DNA of 64,000 nt from Artocarpus heterophyllus (lineage: Eukaryota > Streptophyta > Magnoliopsida > Rosales > Moraceae). The notes under the pieces were generated by a model. It was not told where the DNA came from and ran no database searches. It saw nothing but the letters and a program-made list of their open reading frames with translations. This document shows positions 1 to 12,941 of the stretch, in pieces. The position numbers were made by a program, and so were the translations under genes. Position 1 is the first letter of the stretch. Each line of letters starts with the position of its first letter. The DNA lies in contig CM046330.1 in assembly GCA_025403435.1 (NCBI GenBank), positions 25,793,507-25,857,506 on the forward strand, written 5' to 3'.

Positions 1-329
1 TTCTTTTTTTTTTTTTCTTTATCAACTGAATAACAATAGGTGAGGTGATGTATTGGGTTGACCAAAATTTATGTTAGGAGGTTCCCTAAAAGAGACTTTG
101 AAAGAAATTCGTGCAAGGATTTACTCTTTCTTCATTTTAGCTTTCAGTACCCCAACATTGACTCTTATTGGCAAAATTTTGGAAGACCAAAATTATGCAT
201 GCGACAATTTGCTTTCAGTTGTTATTTTCTTCAAATCTTTTCTGCTCAGTTTTTTTTATCTGTCATTCCCATGTCCATACCTCAATAATCTCAAGTTTTT
301 TTTATTTGTAACCTATTTCAACTTTCCAG
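1..329 (+). other. Intron (partial) of the UBP16-like gene
   Basis: This stretch is T-rich and has no credible coding frame. It ends in a polypyrimidine-AG acceptor (AG at 328-329) directly before the exon that continues the MYND zinc finger. The first exon(s) of the deubiquitinase gene lie outside the window. Confidence 0.6.
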
Positions 330-3300
330 TTCTGGGAAGTGCCAAATAATTCACTGGAGGGAATTTCATAAGCAAGAATGCCAGCAGAAGGAAACCTCAA
401 GCTCACCTCATGTGACTATGTCAGTTGAAGAGTCTAGTCAGGAGGTGGTCTTATCCTAATGAAAGCATGAAGGCTCGGCATTTTGGATGCAGCGTTAATC
501 AGGTTATGGCGGATAAAGCAGCTCCAGAAAGTATAGTTTATCCCTCAGTCGGCACTGTTGTCTCTGCTACAGTAGATAATTCAGCCATTGATACATCTCA
601 AGTTCCCATGCTGGGGAGAAGAAGTACAGAAAAACGGGCTTCTCGGAAATCCAATAAAGAAGCATCAAGAAGAAAAGATGGTGTTGCATCTAATTCTTTT
701 GAAGAAACCTCTGAGAGTTGGAATACCTATGTGACCTCTTCAAATGTTGTTTCATCAAAAGAGGCTTTCAGGGGCCACAAGGTTTTTATAATGGCATCTC
801 AATTGTTATTAGCATTATTATTTCTTATCCTACTACAATTCTACATGTAATAAACATGCTGAACTTTTTATGCAGTCAAGAAATAGTAAGTCTTTTGTGT
901 CAGAAGAATCTACAAAGAAGTCTAGTGTCGATATCTCTGATCTTTATGGTCATGGACGAGCTGTGGTGCATGAGAATGGTAAGAATGAAAGTCAAAATGG
1001 GAATGCATTAGAGTCAGAGAGTCATCATGGACTGTCGCACGCACCCTATTCATCCAGAAATGGATCCAATGGACATGAAATTGGGAAGGATTTCATTCAG
1101 AATGGAGGGAATTTCACTTAGAGGGGAAAATTCTGAAATTACTGAGGCAAAGGGGCCTGCAAAAGCGAAAAAAGCGCCGTATTCCCTTGGTAGCAAGAAT
1201 TGTAAATTGCCAAAATCGACTCTGAAAGAGACTGGAGAACAGTTTTGTGCAGAAAGGGACAGAAAAGGACAAGTTACCGATTCGAGTGAGTAGTTAATGA
1301 CTACACCTACAATTCCAAGTTGATAATTAAAAAAAAAAAAAAAATGTGTACTTAAAATGTGCCTTGTGCTCTTTAAGTCCTCTAATTCTACATTTTATGC
1401 AGAACCCTCTAGAACGAAGGATACTTCTGCACAGACAAGCAATGGTGGTGCAAATGCGAGGATTATGAAGATGATGGGCCTGAGGAAGCCAACAAAACCG
1501 CCTAGAAATGATGTCTCAGAAGTCGGTGCTGATGGACACAAAATTAAGGTCCCTCTCTTGTTGAGTGGATCTCACATGATTACAATTCCACTGCTCACTT
1601 GTGCAACATTTTTTCTATCGGTTTGTGGACTTTAGACGAAGCTCTTATAATGGATATGTTGTTTGCCTGTCATAGATGCTCTTTCCTTATGAAGAATTTG
1701 TGACGTACTTCCAGTGTGAGGTGTTTGACTTATCACCTCGGGGCCTTTTAAATTGTGGAAACAGGTACCTTATCGTCACTTTTAACTGTTCACAAACTAA
1801 AGAATCTCCAGGGGAAAAAAAAAATGTAAACTGGAATATGCAGATATTGATCCTTCTGAGTCTAATCTTATCAGCTGGCTTTTACTGTACTATCTGGTGG
1901 TTTTCAAACTTCCAATTTTCTGGTTTTGATTGTATTATGAAGGTTTGATTTTGTGTGGCTAATTTGGATATTTGACATAAAAACCTACTCTATACAAGTG
2001 TTTGCGATGACTCGTGTTTCCCATGAAACTTTTGTGCCCTTTTAATTGATTATATATTCTCTTTGCAGTTGCTATGCAAATGCTGTCTTGCAGTGTTTAA
2101 CCTCGACAAAGCCTCTTATTATCTATTTGCTCCGCAGATCACATTCAAGAGCATGTATGGGTATTTATTTATTTATTTATTCTTATTTTGTGTTTCGATA
2201 TGTTATAATTCCCTTCACAAATGACAAAATTGTTGTTTTTTTTTTTTTATTTCTATCTGTTATGTTCATGTTAGGTTGTGGTAAAGATTGGTGTCTCATG
2301 TGTGAACTAGAGCAGCATGTAATAATGTTAAGAGAAATCGGAGGCCCTCTTTCCCCTAACAGAATTCTTTTGCACATGCGGAGTATAAATTGCCATATCG
2401 GTGATGGAAGTCAGGAAGATGCACATGAATTCTTAAGGTATGTAAAATTTCCCAGCTGTTATTTTAATTCAATAAATACTTCTCCCGTCTGGGAGATGGT
2501 AGTTCCGCAATCTTTTAGTAGATTTTTCCTTGTTTTACACAAATTTGGACCAGACTAGTTGTACGGGTTCAGTTTCCATTTTTAGAGGGAAGAAGGGCAT
2601 ATAGTGCTTCTATTATTTTAAATTTTTAATCAGAGATTCTGGTGTTCTCACCAGACCTCCTGTGGCTGCCGTCTTTTCTCAGGATCCATGGATAGTTTAG
2701 GCATATGGATTGTTTAATTCTAAAGCAGATAAATGCTTTGATATATCTTACGATGCCATCTTTGTCCAGGCTTCTGATTGCGTCAATGCAAGCTATATGT
2801 TTGGAGGGATTGGGAGGAGAAAAGAAGGTAGACCCCAGATTGCAAGAGACAACTTTTATACAACATACTTTTGGGGGACATCTGAGATCGAAGGTGTTTT
2901 TTCTTAAGTCAATCATTACCTATTGGTTATTGTTGTCTTAAAAGAATAAATAAATTCTTTGTTGCATCGAGCGTGAACGAAGCAATCTTTCTGCAACCAG
3001 GTCAAGTGTTTGAGATGTGATCATGAGTCTGTAAGATACGAAAACATTATGGACCTTACACTAGAGATATTTGGTTGGGTTGAGTCACTTGAAGATGCAT
3101 TGACTCAATTTACAACTCCTGAAGATTTGGATGGAGAAAATATGTACAGATGTGGAAGGTTTGATGAATTTAGTTTTATTAGTTTATTTTACTTTCTGTT
3201 TTAATTTTTCAAGTTACGACTTTCTTAACTTATATCCTCTTGAATTTGTTTTGTTAAGGTGTGCTACATACGTTCGAGCCAGAAAGCAGTTAAGCATACA

Positions 3301-5111
3301 TGAGGCACCAAATATCCTGACAATTGTCTTAAAGAGATTTCAGGTATCATTTTGCTAGCAGAGTTGGGAACATTGAGAATGATGTTATTCTTTTGAAGAT
3401 TTCGTACCCTTTTGGGTATTTTGGCGCATGCTTCTTTCATTACTTTGATATAAATTCACTTAAAGTCCTCATCATTCCATTTTTATATGTTTCTCTTCAC
3501 CAGGAAGGAAGATATGGAAAAATTAATAAGTGCATTACGTTTCCTGACATGCTTGATATGATTCCATTCATGACTGGAACTGGCGACATTCCTCCGCTCT
3601 ACGTGCTGTATGCTGTCGTCGTACATTTGGATACATTAAATGCTTCTTTCTCTGGGCATTATGTATCATATGTGAAAGATTTGCAAGGAAATTGGTTCAG
3701 GATAGATGACACTGAGGTAAGTCCCTCGTCGTTTTTTAAACGATTGCAAGAGTCCAGGGGATTTGACTTCTCAGTTGACCTCTAATTTTTGCAAAGTATA
3801 AGCCTTCTTTAGCTAAAAAAAGGATTTGCAGTTGACTTCTAATTTTGACTTCTCAAAATGCTATTCCAGTACTTTTGGTTGTGCTAATTCTGAACACAGC
3901 TATGCAAATTTTCTTCACGTGTTTTCTTGATTAACATTTACTTGAGCCGCCCTACCAACTGCGTGGTTTTACAGTAAAGTAATGATGTATTTGTTGTGAA
4001 GTAATTTTTTACCTTCTCGTTTTGTCCATTTTTATGTCAAGAGTTTGGAGGATTCGTGATACTTTGTTTTCATTTTGAAGATTGTTTCTTAACAAATTGG
4101 ACGGCAAAGATTGATCTTGCTTTGTTAACAGGTCCAGCCAGTTCCAATGAGCCAGGTTATGTCAGAAGGAGCATATATATTATTTTACATGAGGTATAAT
4201 TAAAGGCCATAATTTGTCCAATTCTTCAGGCTGGTACTGGTAACGTCAACAGCTCCTGATCCACGGTGTTATAAGATGTTTGTTGGACGCAAATTTTCTG
4301 TTATTTGTGTCCTTGTTATTGGATTAGAGTTTGTGCGTGCGCGTGTGTGTGTGTTTGTGTGTTTCTTTTCTTTATTTCTTTTTTTTTTTTGGAAAAAAAA
4401 TACTGGATTGGAGCGTAATTAAGTGGGTTCCTAAATTTTTGTTCCTTCAGGTCTTGCCCCCGACCTCAGAGAGCACTCTCTGGGAAAGCTATCCCACAGC
4501 AAGTCCCAGAGTCATCACGTTATTATATGTCAAAGCCTTCAAGACCAGGACAAAGCAAACCCAATGGCCAATATGTTGGTTCTGAGTCTTTAACTGAGGA
4601 CATTAGACCAGATGTTGCTAACGGTTTTACCAACCACACCCCTAGCGGCATCCTGAGGAGTGCAAACCGGAATGCCATTCCAGTAATGGAGACATATGCC
4701 GAGCCCATTGGTGTGGAGTTTTCTGATGCTACATCAAGTGATAGGTCTATTTTTACTAGTTCAGATGAGGCTTCTTTCACAACGGAGAGTACGAGAGACT
4801 CTTTCAGTACCGTAGATTATGCTGATACCAATGTAGATCCAATATCATCAATCTTCAACACCAGATATGCTCCAGAGTATTCCCGCAATTCTGTTTCCTG
4901 CAGAAAATATTCAAACAATAGGCCACAAAGTAGATTTTTTTCTCAGGAGAAGGGTCAAATTTTGGACTCGTACTTATCAGCGCAACCTGTTGACAGAAAG
5001 CCAAAAGGAGACTATTTGCAACAGGTTGGTGGCTCTCCGACCGTATTTTCATCTGACATTAACCCCGGCATGTTTGTAAGATATGGGAGTAACCCAGTAC
5101 AACGGGATTGA
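330..5111 (+). CDS. UBP16-like: Ubiquitin carboxyl-terminal hydrolase, UBP15/16/17 type (5' end missing, two frame breaks)
   Basis: This is a cysteine protease that would remove ubiquitin from proteins. Exons inferred from GT-AG sites and frame: 330-781, 876-1285, 1403-1548, 1676-1764, 2069-2154, 2275-2437, 2770-2893, 3001-3158, 3259-3343, 3504-3716, 4132-4193, 4451-5111. The first exon holds the end of a MYND finger ([14 protein letters not shown]). The Cys box spans an intron: exon 4 ends ..LLNCGN and the next starts [11 protein letters not shown], with the catalytic Cys codon at 2070-2072. The [18 protein letters not shown] and MYRCGRC (Zn ribbon) motifs and the His box [10 protein letters not shown] (His at 3657-3659) are present. 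The tail has the family's [18 protein letters not shown] segment. Odd: the frame breaks at about 440-456 (stop TAA 457-459) and again at about 1110-1120 (stop TAG 1119-1121), both in the low-complexity linker. Catalytic exons join in frame. It is either a young pseudogene or affected by assembly indels. Confidence 0.88.
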
Positions 5112-5470
5112 TCAAACAATCTGGTCATTGTAAGTCATTAGTTCGTAGGAGTTCCTACTGATTTGAATATATGATTTTAGTAGGTAGAAACCGTGCCCCA
5201 ATTTCCATTTTCAATGTTTTGTTGATTGGGGCATGTCATATGTGGTTCTTCCAGGAAAGGAATATTCTTGTTAGCTTTTGAAATATCATGGAAAGTTGTA
5301 AAGCATTTGGCATTTGGCATTTGGCATTTGGCATTTGGCATTTGGCATTTCCTTCTACTTCTATCCGTTTCTAATGGTTCCATTCTCCCACCGGAATTCT
5401 ATCATACAAAATTAGTTTGGTTTCTCGTGACGCAAGGTAAAACAACATATTGTCTGGAAAGAAATTAAAA
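5112..5470 (+). other. 3' flank / likely 3' UTR of the UBP16-like gene
   Basis: This is non-coding sequence after the UBP stop. Part of it (about 5240-5440, containing the heptamer repeat) has a diverged second copy at 17.6-17.76 kb, next to a diverged copy of a UBP exon. That supports it belonging to the UBP transcription unit. No clear AATAAA signal was seen. Confidence 0.45.
5303..5350 (+). repeat. Heptamer tandem repeat (GCATTTG)n
   Basis: There are almost seven head-to-tail copies of GCATTTG, six exact plus GCATTT. The related sequence near 17,680 has a single copy at the matching place, so the array expanded on this side after duplication. Confidence 0.93.
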
Positions 5471-7929
5471 TATTCATGGGGGAATTTTAGAGTGGGAGGA
5501 CCCCGCGGGTGGGATTGTTGACATTTGACTCGATTTAAATCGATGACCCTTATGAAGTGTGTGTGACATTGCAGTCTAGAAATTTTCCTCGTAGTATCCG
5601 GCTCCATGCAGCACGAACTATTTGATTTCAATTTCATGGCTAAGATCAATGGCCATTTTTATCCTATGTGGTGATAAAGAGAATATTCTAAGGTCTTTTT
5701 GGTGATGCACTTTTACCAATCCTGGCTAGATAGTGTTCATGTTTTGAACGCCATGGCCAAACGCTTCCACTGCATTCTCTCTCTGGTCTTTTCAAACAAG
5801 GATATTATTAAGCTCTGCTTTCAAAGGGAACGACACAAGACATTGATTTACTAAAGAAAATGCACCAAAGGCTGATAATTCGTATTCACATATGTGATAT
5901 TTTTTCCTCCATCTTTAGGGACGCGCTTCCTAAATCCTGGATTGAAACTTAGAGGGCAAAAGTCCAAAAAGTAAATTAAGAGTCCGTTTATTTTGTGGTT
6001 CGAATCACGGTTTGAATCATTTTGCTACAGTATTTTTTCTCATAAAAATTTAAATCTTTATTTAAATAATCTATTCAAATACTCGAACCAAACGGGCTTT
6101 AAGAGTGTGTTTGTTTCAATTTTCAAATCACGGTTTGAATCATTTTGGTACAGTATTTTCTCTCACAAAAATTTAAATCTCCATTCAAATACTCTACTCA
6201 AATACTCATATCAAACGTACCCTAAAAAATGGAAAAAGGCTTGGTGCAAAATGTAGACGGAATCACAGAAAGGAAGCCAAAATATTAAAGAGATTATTCT
6301 AAACTTATCATCCAAGTAGGATTTTAAATTTCAGAGGAGGTCTACGGTCCTCACCTGAGGCAAGTTGCGGACTGTACAAACCTTATATTTCAGCTGCTCA
6401 TATTTTGATTGATAGCTGGAATTGAACGAGGGTTAGAGTAATGGGCACGATCATTTTTTCCCTACTGATCCGGTTGATTTGGTAATCTAAGGTAGGGACA
6501 AAAGACCAGTCATTTTGATTCTTGGTTGCTTGTTAGGATCTTAATATATATATATATACTTGTTTTAAATAGTTACACTACTAATAGTTATATTTTCAAT
6601 AAGGATATATTTTTAACAATAATTGATAATATGGCATGATAATAACTCAATTTCATCGATTATTATAAATTTTTTTGAGTCAACTATCTAATTAATTACA
6701 ATTGTTTAATTTATATCACACCGTTAATAATGATAATGCTTACTAAAAATATAATTATTAAAACCATACCTACATGTATATTTTGTTGATTTAATAGATG
6801 GCAGTTGTTAATTAGGGTTAAGGCTTAAAACACCCAATAGTCGGAGGCGTCAGATGGTTGGTTCAATTAAAGAGGAGGCGACGAAGTGAGAGAAGAAGAA
6901 GCAAATATCTAAGTCGGAGACAGAGTAGTGAAAGGCTCTATTCATTCCTAAGCTACTTCTACAATCTATCGAGGAAGAGAAAGGGTTACAGCCTGTGTGT
7001 TGGTCGGTGGCTGTCGGTCAAGGAATGAGTTTATACCTTGTGAGAAGAATGCTTTCTTACTTGGCTCATCAAGAGTTGTAAAGTAGGACCCGTCTTTCAA
7101 AATGTGTTATTATGTTCTTTTAATTTTTTTTTGTTAATAAATAACCTCCTTTTAATTTTTTTTGGTTAGTAAATAGCCTCTTTCCATCCATTTATGTTTA
7201 CTTAATAAATTGATTCTTTTTTCTTTCAATTTTACGAGATCTCTACATCAAAGCAATCTATATACCCACAACTTGCATAAATATTTTTTACAATATGTCA
7301 TTTAAATACAAATACAAAGAAAATTTAAATGCTGGCTTTACAAGAAATTGTGTTCTTAAAAAAGCTTTTTTATATTTGGGTTTTTCCCCAAGTTAGAAAA
7401 AAAAAATTGACTTGTAAATTCGAAGAAAATTGGATGGTTATTTGCTCACAAAAAAAATTGAGGGAACATAATAACACATTTTTAAATCTGGGCGGAAGAG
7501 GGGGGAATAATATAGGTGATATGGTTTGGAAGGGGGAGGATATGAGAACATTCTACAAAAAACCATGGATGGAAGGAGAGACTTGCTAAAGAAACAATGT
7601 TTAAGGGGATTAAATGGTACATGTTAAAAGTCATGGGATAAAATGATATAAGTGACATAGTTCGGGCCGGCAAAAGTGAAAATAATTTTTTTAAATGGTT
7701 AATTTATTTATTAAAGAATAGTTTAGTCTTTTTAAAATAAATAAAGATCATGTGATAGGCACGTGATCAAGAAAAAAGAAAATATTGAAGGAAATCAATT
7801 ATGTTCATCCTTTTGCACCTGTTTTAAGAGTTCAAGATGCTTTGAGGTTAAAAAAAATCGGGACCATCGAGTCATTTTTAAATAGACTGGAGACCATTAG
7901 AACAATTTACTCATAAAGTTTATATATCT
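5471..7929. other. Intergenic, no gene seen
   Basis: AT-rich spacer between the UBP gene and the copia remnant. It holds the imperfect tandem pair at 5980-6225, a short (TA)n tract near 6546-6560 and T-rich duplicated stretches at about 7115-7190. ORFs here are short and unrelated to any family I recognise. Confidence 0.6.
5980..6225. repeat. Tandem pair of about 122-bp MITE-like units
   Basis: Two imperfect copies lie head to tail (about 5980-6100 and 6101-6225). They share the core ATCACGGTTTGAATCATTTT, then CTACAGT- or GTACAGT-like sequence and ..AAAAATTTAAATCT. The second unit begins GTGTTTG.. and ends ..TCAAACGTAC, resembling weak terminal inverted repeats. Related short repeats occur near 13.7, 55.1 and 63.8 kb. 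Confidence 0.6.
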
Positions 7930-9785
7930 AGACGTGGCTTTTGATGAACAAATATTTCCCTATTCTCTCAAAGTTTCAAGTGATGATAATATTCCACGGC
8001 TTGCAGTCACAACATTTCCATATCAAAAGGAGTGGTTTTCTAAGGCAAGCAATCATTCTAATACTAAATTGGACGACAAGAACACACAAGTTGTCAGCTT
8101 ATATGTTCCATAAGTTGATTGTTGCAATGAGCCAGATGACAACTCCATAATCAATCCGATTAATCAAAATGTTGGACAAAGTGATCATAGTTGCCCACAT
8201 CTTGAACTCTCTCAAGATAATGACCACAATATTTCTCATGAACTACATGGTGACTCGTCCACAGCTCAAGATATGGCACATGTTCCAACTTCTCTTCTAA
8301 CTCGTGTCCGCCGACCACCATCTCATTTGAAGGATTATGTATGCCCCACCACTAGCTCTTCCATTCATCAGGACATTGCTCTTCTTACTAACCTTGCCCA
8401 AGAGCCAAAGTCTCTCAAAATTGCACTTAATCACCTCATTGGATTGCTGCCATGCGAGAGGAACTATGAGCCCTTTATTCAAACAATACTTGTTGTCTCG
8501 TTTCTCAAGCTTCCAACACAAATGTTATTGGCTGTAAATTGTTCTACCGTATTAAATACATGGATTATGGCTCAATTGACGGCTACAAGGCATGACTTGT
8601 TGCACATTCACTCAAATTCCTGGGCTAGACTATTATGAAACTTTTAGCCACGTAGTCAAACCTACAAACATTCGCATCATCATTTAGACTATTAAACAAC
8701 TTGATGTCAAGAATGATTCTTGCATGGTTTTCTTAAAGAAACTGTGTATGGAACAACCACTAGGTTTTGTCAATCCAACGTCTCCCAATCATGTTTGCTT
8801 ATTAAATAAATCCCTTTACGGTCTAGAACAAGAACATCGCGCTTGGTTTAAGCGTTTATCTCACTTTCTTATTACTCTTTGTTTCTATTATAGCAAAGCC
8901 GATTCCTCTTTATTTATTTACATGAAAAAATAATAACCTAATTCTTTTGCTTATTTATGTTGATGATGTTATGAATTCGCTCTTAAAGTTCGTGGCACCC
9001 TACACTACTTTTTGGGCATTGAAGTCAAGTCTTTCACTAGTGGCATATTTGTTTTCCAAATGAAATATACCAAAGATCTTCTCTCACGTACTCACATGCT
9101 TGAATCCTCTCATCTACCAACTCCAATTGCTACTAAACGACCCAACCAACCGGACGATTCCACTCTTGTTGACGAAACTGAATTCCGCAGCATAGGTGGT
9201 GCCCTTCAATATCTCACCTTTACTCGCTCAAGTGTCACTCATGGCAAATAAATTTGCCAACATTTTCATCAACCCACCCTCGCCAACCTTAGAGCCATCA
9301 AATGCATCCTCCGACATCTAAAAGGGAGCCTCGCCTATGGCATTCAAATCTGATCTCAATATTTTTTGTGATGCAAATTAGGTAGGTTGTCCTCTCACTC
9401 GTCGTATCACCATTGGCTACTGTATTTTTCTCGGCTCAATTTGTGCATCATGTTCTTCCAAGAAACAATCCACGGTTGCCCGTTCAAGTGCTGAAGCTGA
9501 ATATCGTGCACTTGCCACCACTGCAGTTGAATTAACATATATTAGATACATTTTACGTGATCTTGGGATTTCTCTAATTCATACGCCTCACACAAAGCAG
9601 ATTAAGCGTAATTATCATTTCATCTGAGAAAAAGTTACACAAGGTGAGCTTGTTGCAAAATGTGTATCCTCTTCATTGCAAATTGCAAATGTCTTAAAAG
9701 CCTCATCCAAAGCAATCTTTCAGCAATTTTTGCGTCAAGCTGGGAGTTCATCCTCTTCCACTTCCTATCTTGAGACCTAATAAAG
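7930..9785 (+). mobile_element. Decayed Ty1/copia retrotransposon remnant (RT and RNase H)
   Basis: Pieces of a copia polyprotein can be read in order on the + strand. Around 8250-8420 is the linker before reverse transcriptase (TRVRRPPSHLKDYVCP). Around 8724-8930 is RT (EQPLGFVNPTSP, NKSLYGLEQ), and near 8944-8970 is the YVDD active-site box (LIYVDDV). At 9000-9250 comes HYFLGIEVKSF..LLSRTHMLESS..PDDSTLVDETEFRSIGGALQYLT. At 9360-9780 RNase H follows (SSAEAEYRALATT). Many stops and frameshifts make it non-functional. No LTRs were found, and gag, protease and most of integrase are missing. Confidence 0.85.
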
Positions 9786-9959
9786 TCTACAATTCACTTA
9801 CCAAAAACGAAGATCATGACAGAGAAGCAATAGACAAAAAAGCAATTGATTTCAAACGGTCAAAAAATCCTATAAAACTTTACTCGGAAAATAGGGGGAA
9901 GAGCACATGGGAATTGATAAGGAGTTCATTCCTTGCTTGGTATAAATGAATAAAACAAT

Positions 9960-10885
9960 AATAAACCCATGGAAAGGGTCCTACACAGCGATGGGGGTCT
10001 TGCCTTGGTGGCAGGTCGGCTTCTTTCTCAAACAGGAGGGGGTTCATTAGTTTTTTTGGGTGGGTTCTAACCCCTCGTGATCAGGCGGAACGATCATCGG
10101 TGGCGGTGGAAGAGGCGATGCAGAGTGGTGCTTTCCCCCGGCTGGAGGTTGGGCGGCGCTCATGGGTCACGGCCTCATGGAGATCTCAGCCTTTGGCTGG
10201 AGTTTCTGGGTTTTTGGGCTGGTTCTACTCTTGTCTCATGGAGGTGGACGGCGGTGGCGAGCGATGACAGGTAGTCTCCATGCGGGCGTATCTCCATCCT
10301 CTTTTTCGACCTGGGACGATGCTATGTTTCCCTTTCTCGACTGTGGCGGGAGGCGGATTGTCTCAAGATTTTCCTCCATTGCTGGTTGATTTATCCTCTT
10401 TTGTTTTAGTTTTCGTAGTTGTCAGACAATGGCGTTAATGTTTCCGTTGTTTTTTTTTTTTTGTTTTTGTAACAACAATGATGGTGGTTTTCCCACCAAC
10501 CTCTATTTGTTCAAAAGGGTCTGTGCTTTACGATATGATACTAAACCTTAGTGTACTTAGTTTCTTGATTTGATATGATTGGATTTATTCACCGCTTACA
10601 GTGGCACGTTCAAAAGAGGCGTTATTGTTGTAGTTGATAAGCAGTGTATCTATTCGGTTTTTTTTTTTGTTAGAACTTGGTACATATATTGTTTTTTGTA
10701 CATTTTAATCAAACCTACATGTATTGCGTTGAGGTATTTTGCGTTGAAGTCTGTTGCGTTTTAATCAAATATATAGTTTAGTATCGGTGTTAGTAGCTAA
10801 TTGCGTTGAGGTTTTTTGCGTTTAAATTAGTATGTGTATTTTTCTAATTTAGAATAAAATCACCTTTACATTTTAAAAATAAAAC
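9960..10885 (+). mobile_element. LINE-like non-LTR element, 3' end copy 1
   Basis: From about 10,400 to 10,885 this sequence aligns by eye, in order, with the insertion inside the helicase intron at 57,400-57,844. Shared blocks include TTAGTTTTCGTAGTTGTCA.., GTGGTTTTCCCACC, AGAACTTGGTAC, GCTAATTGCGTTG and an end like AATAAAATCACC followed by an A-rich tail. The more GC-rich 5' part is less certain. It has no RT domain, so it would be 5'-truncated or a SINE. Its 5' border and target duplication were not resolved. Confidence 0.55.
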
Positions 10886-12870
10886 ATTGGTAATATTTTA
10901 ATGGAATAGGATTTTGTTTTTATTTGCAACCTTGTACTATTCTACTTGAAGAAAAGTACTAATAACACTCTTTTTTTTTTTTTTACATTTTTTTATTTAC
11001 TATTTGATATTTGAAGTCTACTATCTTTTTTGTGTTTAATTAATAATTTATTATATTAATAAATTTTACATGTTAAATAATAAATAAAAAAAGTATAAAA
11101 GAGTACGAAAAAGAAAATGTTGTTAGTAGTACAGATAAGCTTCACTGGCGAAGAAGAAACTGAATAGTGCTTCTTAATTGACGTTTGATTGATTTGCTAC
11201 AGTTTCAGATAAAAAATATATATAAATAAATGTTGCAAAATGATTGCTATTTGTTTCGAATGACTTCAAAACCTTGGGAGCCCTAACCATCAATAAGGCA
11301 TTTTATACGTCTCTCATTGTGGAATGAAAAGAATTTACCAGAGTTCAGCTAATAGAGGGTGATAAAGTTGATTTTGGTGTGTGAAAATGAGTCGAGAAGC
11401 TCGGTATTTATAGGGAAAGAAGGAGAATTTTCTAACAGTTACTCCAGACTCAGACCTACAGCCAAACTTTCCCCAGAATAAATCCATCAAGTAGCTTTCC
11501 AAGCATAGTTTTTTGTCTTGCTAAAAAGTGTGTGATTTAAGGACAAAAATCTATGATTTATGCTAACCAAATCTTCCTCTTCAGGTTGGCAGCACTGTGG
11601 TCATATTGTGCCAGGTTGACCAGGTTCAACTTCAGAAGTGTCAGTTTATTTCCACCAGCAATTTCTTACCACATTTAGCCAAACAAAGGCTGAAGTCTAA
11701 CATGCTCCAGAACACTGTTGAAAGAGTTCCCGGAGGTAAGTCAAAGGTGCTTCGGGTGACAACCCTACCACAAAATCCGACCAAATCTTGTAGTTTTTTG
11801 GCTTTTGTGGATTTTCCTAGGATTTTTGGCCAATTTATATTCTTTTAGTCCTGGTCTTTCTTATGGCTTGATTTTTAAGAATAAATCATGAGCCTCTTGG
11901 TTGATTCCACTATCATTTTTAAACAAATTAATTTAAACTCTCCAAGTGGGATTAAAGTCAACTTGGCCTAAAAGGACAAGCCTATTTTGCATACTTCTAG
12001 CACACCGAATTATGACCTAGGTGAGTTCCTTTGAGAAATTTTAGGTTTCATTCACATATCGAGCCCATTCACATCGAAGACAGAACCTTAGACCTTTTTT
12101 TTAGAAGAATGTGAAACAAAAACAGCCATCAACAGACACATTTAACGAAAAAAATATTTTTTGACAGTACAGTTACGAAAACAAAAACAGTTTTAAAGAA
12201 TACATTTGAAAAAAAAAATATAAGTCAAGATACATTTAGAAGAAATTGTTACATAATAGGGACAAATCCGAAGAAAAGTTTTGTGATGATATGTTCCTGA
12301 TTAAAAAATAAGATTGCAAAAAAAAAAAGGAAGAGAAGAAAAAGAATTAAAAGTAGTTACATTGCTTTTAATATAAGCAAAGATAGATAGATAGACAGAT
12401 GAGGTCCATATTTGGAAGAAAAAATCGCAAGAAAGAATATTTCAGTACGGAAAATAGTTAGAAAAAACATTCTAATATAAATGGCCACATCGAAAAAGTT
12501 ATATTTTATTTAGACACACATAAAAATATAAGATTTCAAAAAATGCATATGAGTCAAAATACACGTTTCAATTAAATTGCGTCTGTTGGTAGATTTTTTT
12601 ACGTGTATAGATAAATAGATCACATTAACAAAAAAAAAAAAGAAAGATCTTGATCGGTACAAATAAAACAGACAACCGTTTAAATGATATATCTGATAAG
12701 AAGAAAAAGATATTTAAAGAAGCACATATTGAAAAAAAACTATTTTAGTGAAGCAATTAAGAAAATAAAAGCATTTTTTAAGACTATATTTAATAGAATG
12801 ATAATAAAAATGTTGCTACCCAAATTTTGTTGTAGCGTGAAAAAAAAAGAAAAAAAAAAGGCCCTGATGA

Positions 12871-12941
12871 TTTTTCACAAACTGGCTCGAATTTTGTCGT
12901 AGCAGAAGAGCAGCTACAACCGACATTATTTGTGAAAAGTC
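12871..12941. repeat. Imperfect hairpin / foldback
   Basis: The outer arms TTTTTCACAA and TTTGTGAAAA, and the inner arms TTGTCGTAGC and GCTACAACC, are arranged as one inverted repeat around a short loop. It may be the remains of a small foldback element. Confidence 0.55.

Noticed and set aside
10077..10389. Overlapping open frames in the GC-rich part of the LINE-like copy
   Set aside because: They are Trp/Gly/Arg-rich with no RT or endonuclease motif. I cannot support a protein.
9880..10890. A target duplication for the first LINE-like copy
   Set aside because: Only weak similarity (CATGGGAATT versus CATTGGTAAT) was found, not enough to claim.
11597..11848. 83-codon open frame in intergenic DNA
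   Set aside because: It matches no family known to me, has no splice or promoter context and lies in repeat-like sequence.
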